A DNA stretch of 7,219 nucleotides. It comes from Ignavibacteria bacterium (GTDB taxonomy: Bacteria; Bacteroidota; Ignavibacteria; Kapaibacteriales; UBA4661). Every line of letters begins with the position of its first letter. Position 1 is the stretch's first letter. The position numbers and the translations under genes were made by a program. The notes beneath the pieces were generated by a model, which was given only the letters and a program-made list of their open reading frames with translations, was not told where the DNA came from and ran no database searches. Positions 6,440 through 7,219 of this stretch are shown here, one piece after another. The stretch spans positions 1 through 7,219 of the forward strand of contig JAAFHM010000178.1 of NCBI GenBank assembly GCA_013298375.1. The letters run 5' to 3'.

Positions 6440-7219
6440 TCACGCCCACAAATGCGCATACTTCAGCCCCGTTCCGGTATTGAAAAGGACAACACGTTCA
6501 TCCGCTTTTATCCAACCACTTCCCAGCAGTTCCACTTGCGCCGCCAAGCACGCGCCGCCTTCGGGAGCAGGAAATATACCCGTCTGGCGGGCAATCATGT
6601 TGGAATAGTCCATCATTGCTTCGTCGGTAACGGCAAGTGCTGTTCCGTTGCTTTCTTTGATAGCACGAATCATCAAAAAATCTCCGACGGCAACAGGAAC
6701 GCGCAGCCCATCGGCAATTGTTTTTGCGCCTTCCCACAAAGGTGCGTGTTCCTTTCCTTCGTGGAATGCTTTGATAATCGGCGCACAGCCTGTGCTTTGG
6801 ACGCAAACCATTCGCGGGCGCTTGATTCCACGCGGCAGTAAGCCCAAGCCCTCCATTTCCTCGAATGCCTTCCACAGCCCAATCAAGCCCGTTCCACCGC
6901 CTGCGGGATAGATAATCACGTCCGGCAGCGTCCAATCAAGCTGTTCGGCGAGTTCGTAGCCCATGGTCTTTTTACCTTCCAGTCTATACGGCTCTTTAAG
7001 AGTGCTGACATCGAACCAGCCGTGTTGTTGTGCGCCTTCGCGGACTTTTGCTCCACAATCATTGATTAGCCCATTGACAAGCGTAAGATTTGCGCCAAAG
7101 GCATTGCATTCGGCTCGAAAGGCAAGCGGTACGTCGGCGGGCATAAACACGTGTGCGGGTAGTCCTGCGGCGGCGGCGTAAGCGCTCATAGCACCTCCGG
7201 CATTTCCGGCACTTGGGAT
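6440..7219 (-). CDS. thrC: Threonine synthase, 3' part (5' end beyond window)
   Basis: The enzyme converts O-phosphohomoserine to threonine and phosphate with PLP, the last step of threonine synthesis, in the cytosol. The visible 259 residues are the middle and C-terminus. They start in IPSAGNAGGA, encoded by the last 30 bases of the window, and an internal ATG at 7189 is not the start. Family marks are EPYRLEGKKTMGYELAEQL, the PLP phosphate-binding GGGTGLIGLWKAF loop (visible residues 107-119), QSTGCAPIIKAF, IADGLRVPVAVGD, PAPEGGACLAAQ and the terminal LFNTGTGLKY, whose Thr-Gly-Thr region contacts the cofactor ring nitrogen in fold-type II enzymes. The Schiff-base lysine lies upstream, off the window. 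It converges with the MerB-like gene with a 23-base gap, in which I find no terminator hairpin. Confidence 0.93.
   Translation of the reverse strand: MPSAGNAGGAMSAYAAAAGLPAHVFMPADVPLAFRAECNAFGANLTLVNGLINDCGAKVREGAQQHGWFDVSTLKEPYRLEGKKTMGYELAEQLDWTLPDVIIYPAGGGTGLIGLWKAFEEMEGLGLLPRGIKRPRMVCVQSTGCAPIIKAFHEGKEHAPLWEGAKTIADGLRVPVAVGDFLMIRAIKESNGTALAVTDEAMMDYSNMIARQTGIFPAPEGGACLAAQVELLGSGWIKADERVVLFNTGTGLKYAHLWA

Overview
The window is a compact stretch of a bacterial chromosome. It holds five confident full-length protein genes or gene fusions plus the 3' part of a sixth. Coding GC is about 50% by eye. Gaps between genes are very short except for an AT-rich leader at the left edge and a 200-base divergent region near 5.6 kb. 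There are no rRNA or tRNA genes, insertion sequences or CRISPR arrays. I cannot fix the phylum from this sequence. The two rightward genes with clear ribosome-binding sites use ordinary Shine-Dalgarno sequences.

Layout: 1-342 is an AT-rich leader with no supportable gene. It is followed by a rightward group II pyridoxal-dependent decarboxylase (343-1785). Facing it is a leftward, tightly packed tetrapyrrole operon, read in the order ALA synthase (5553 to 4351), a HemC-HemD fusion (4354 to 2795) and porphobilinogen synthase HemB (2813 to 1782). Its genes overlap by 4 and 19 bases, and the last one overlaps the decarboxylase stop by 4 bases at a shared TTAA. Divergent from the operon across 5554-5753 is a rightward gene for a MerB-like (alkylmercury lyase family) protein (5754-6416). 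Convergent to that gene is the 3' part of a threonine synthase (thrC), which runs off the right edge.

How the genes work together: the operon encodes a continuous route from glycine plus succinyl-CoA to (probably) uroporphyrinogen III. The steps are ALA synthase, then HemB, then HemC, then HemD. It uses the Shemin (C4) route, not the glutamyl-tRNA (C5) route used by most bacteria. HemC and HemD are one polypeptide, and the HemD half is unusually short. The decarboxylase and threonine synthase look like independent amino-acid metabolism genes.

The points most worth a second look are the C4 enzyme embedded in a compact hem operon, the shortened HemD half of the fusion, and the divergent MerB-like protein. 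In the MerB-like protein the catalytic Cys-x-x-Asp of MerB appears as Cys-Pro-Trp-Cys, which makes organomercurial lyase activity uncertain.
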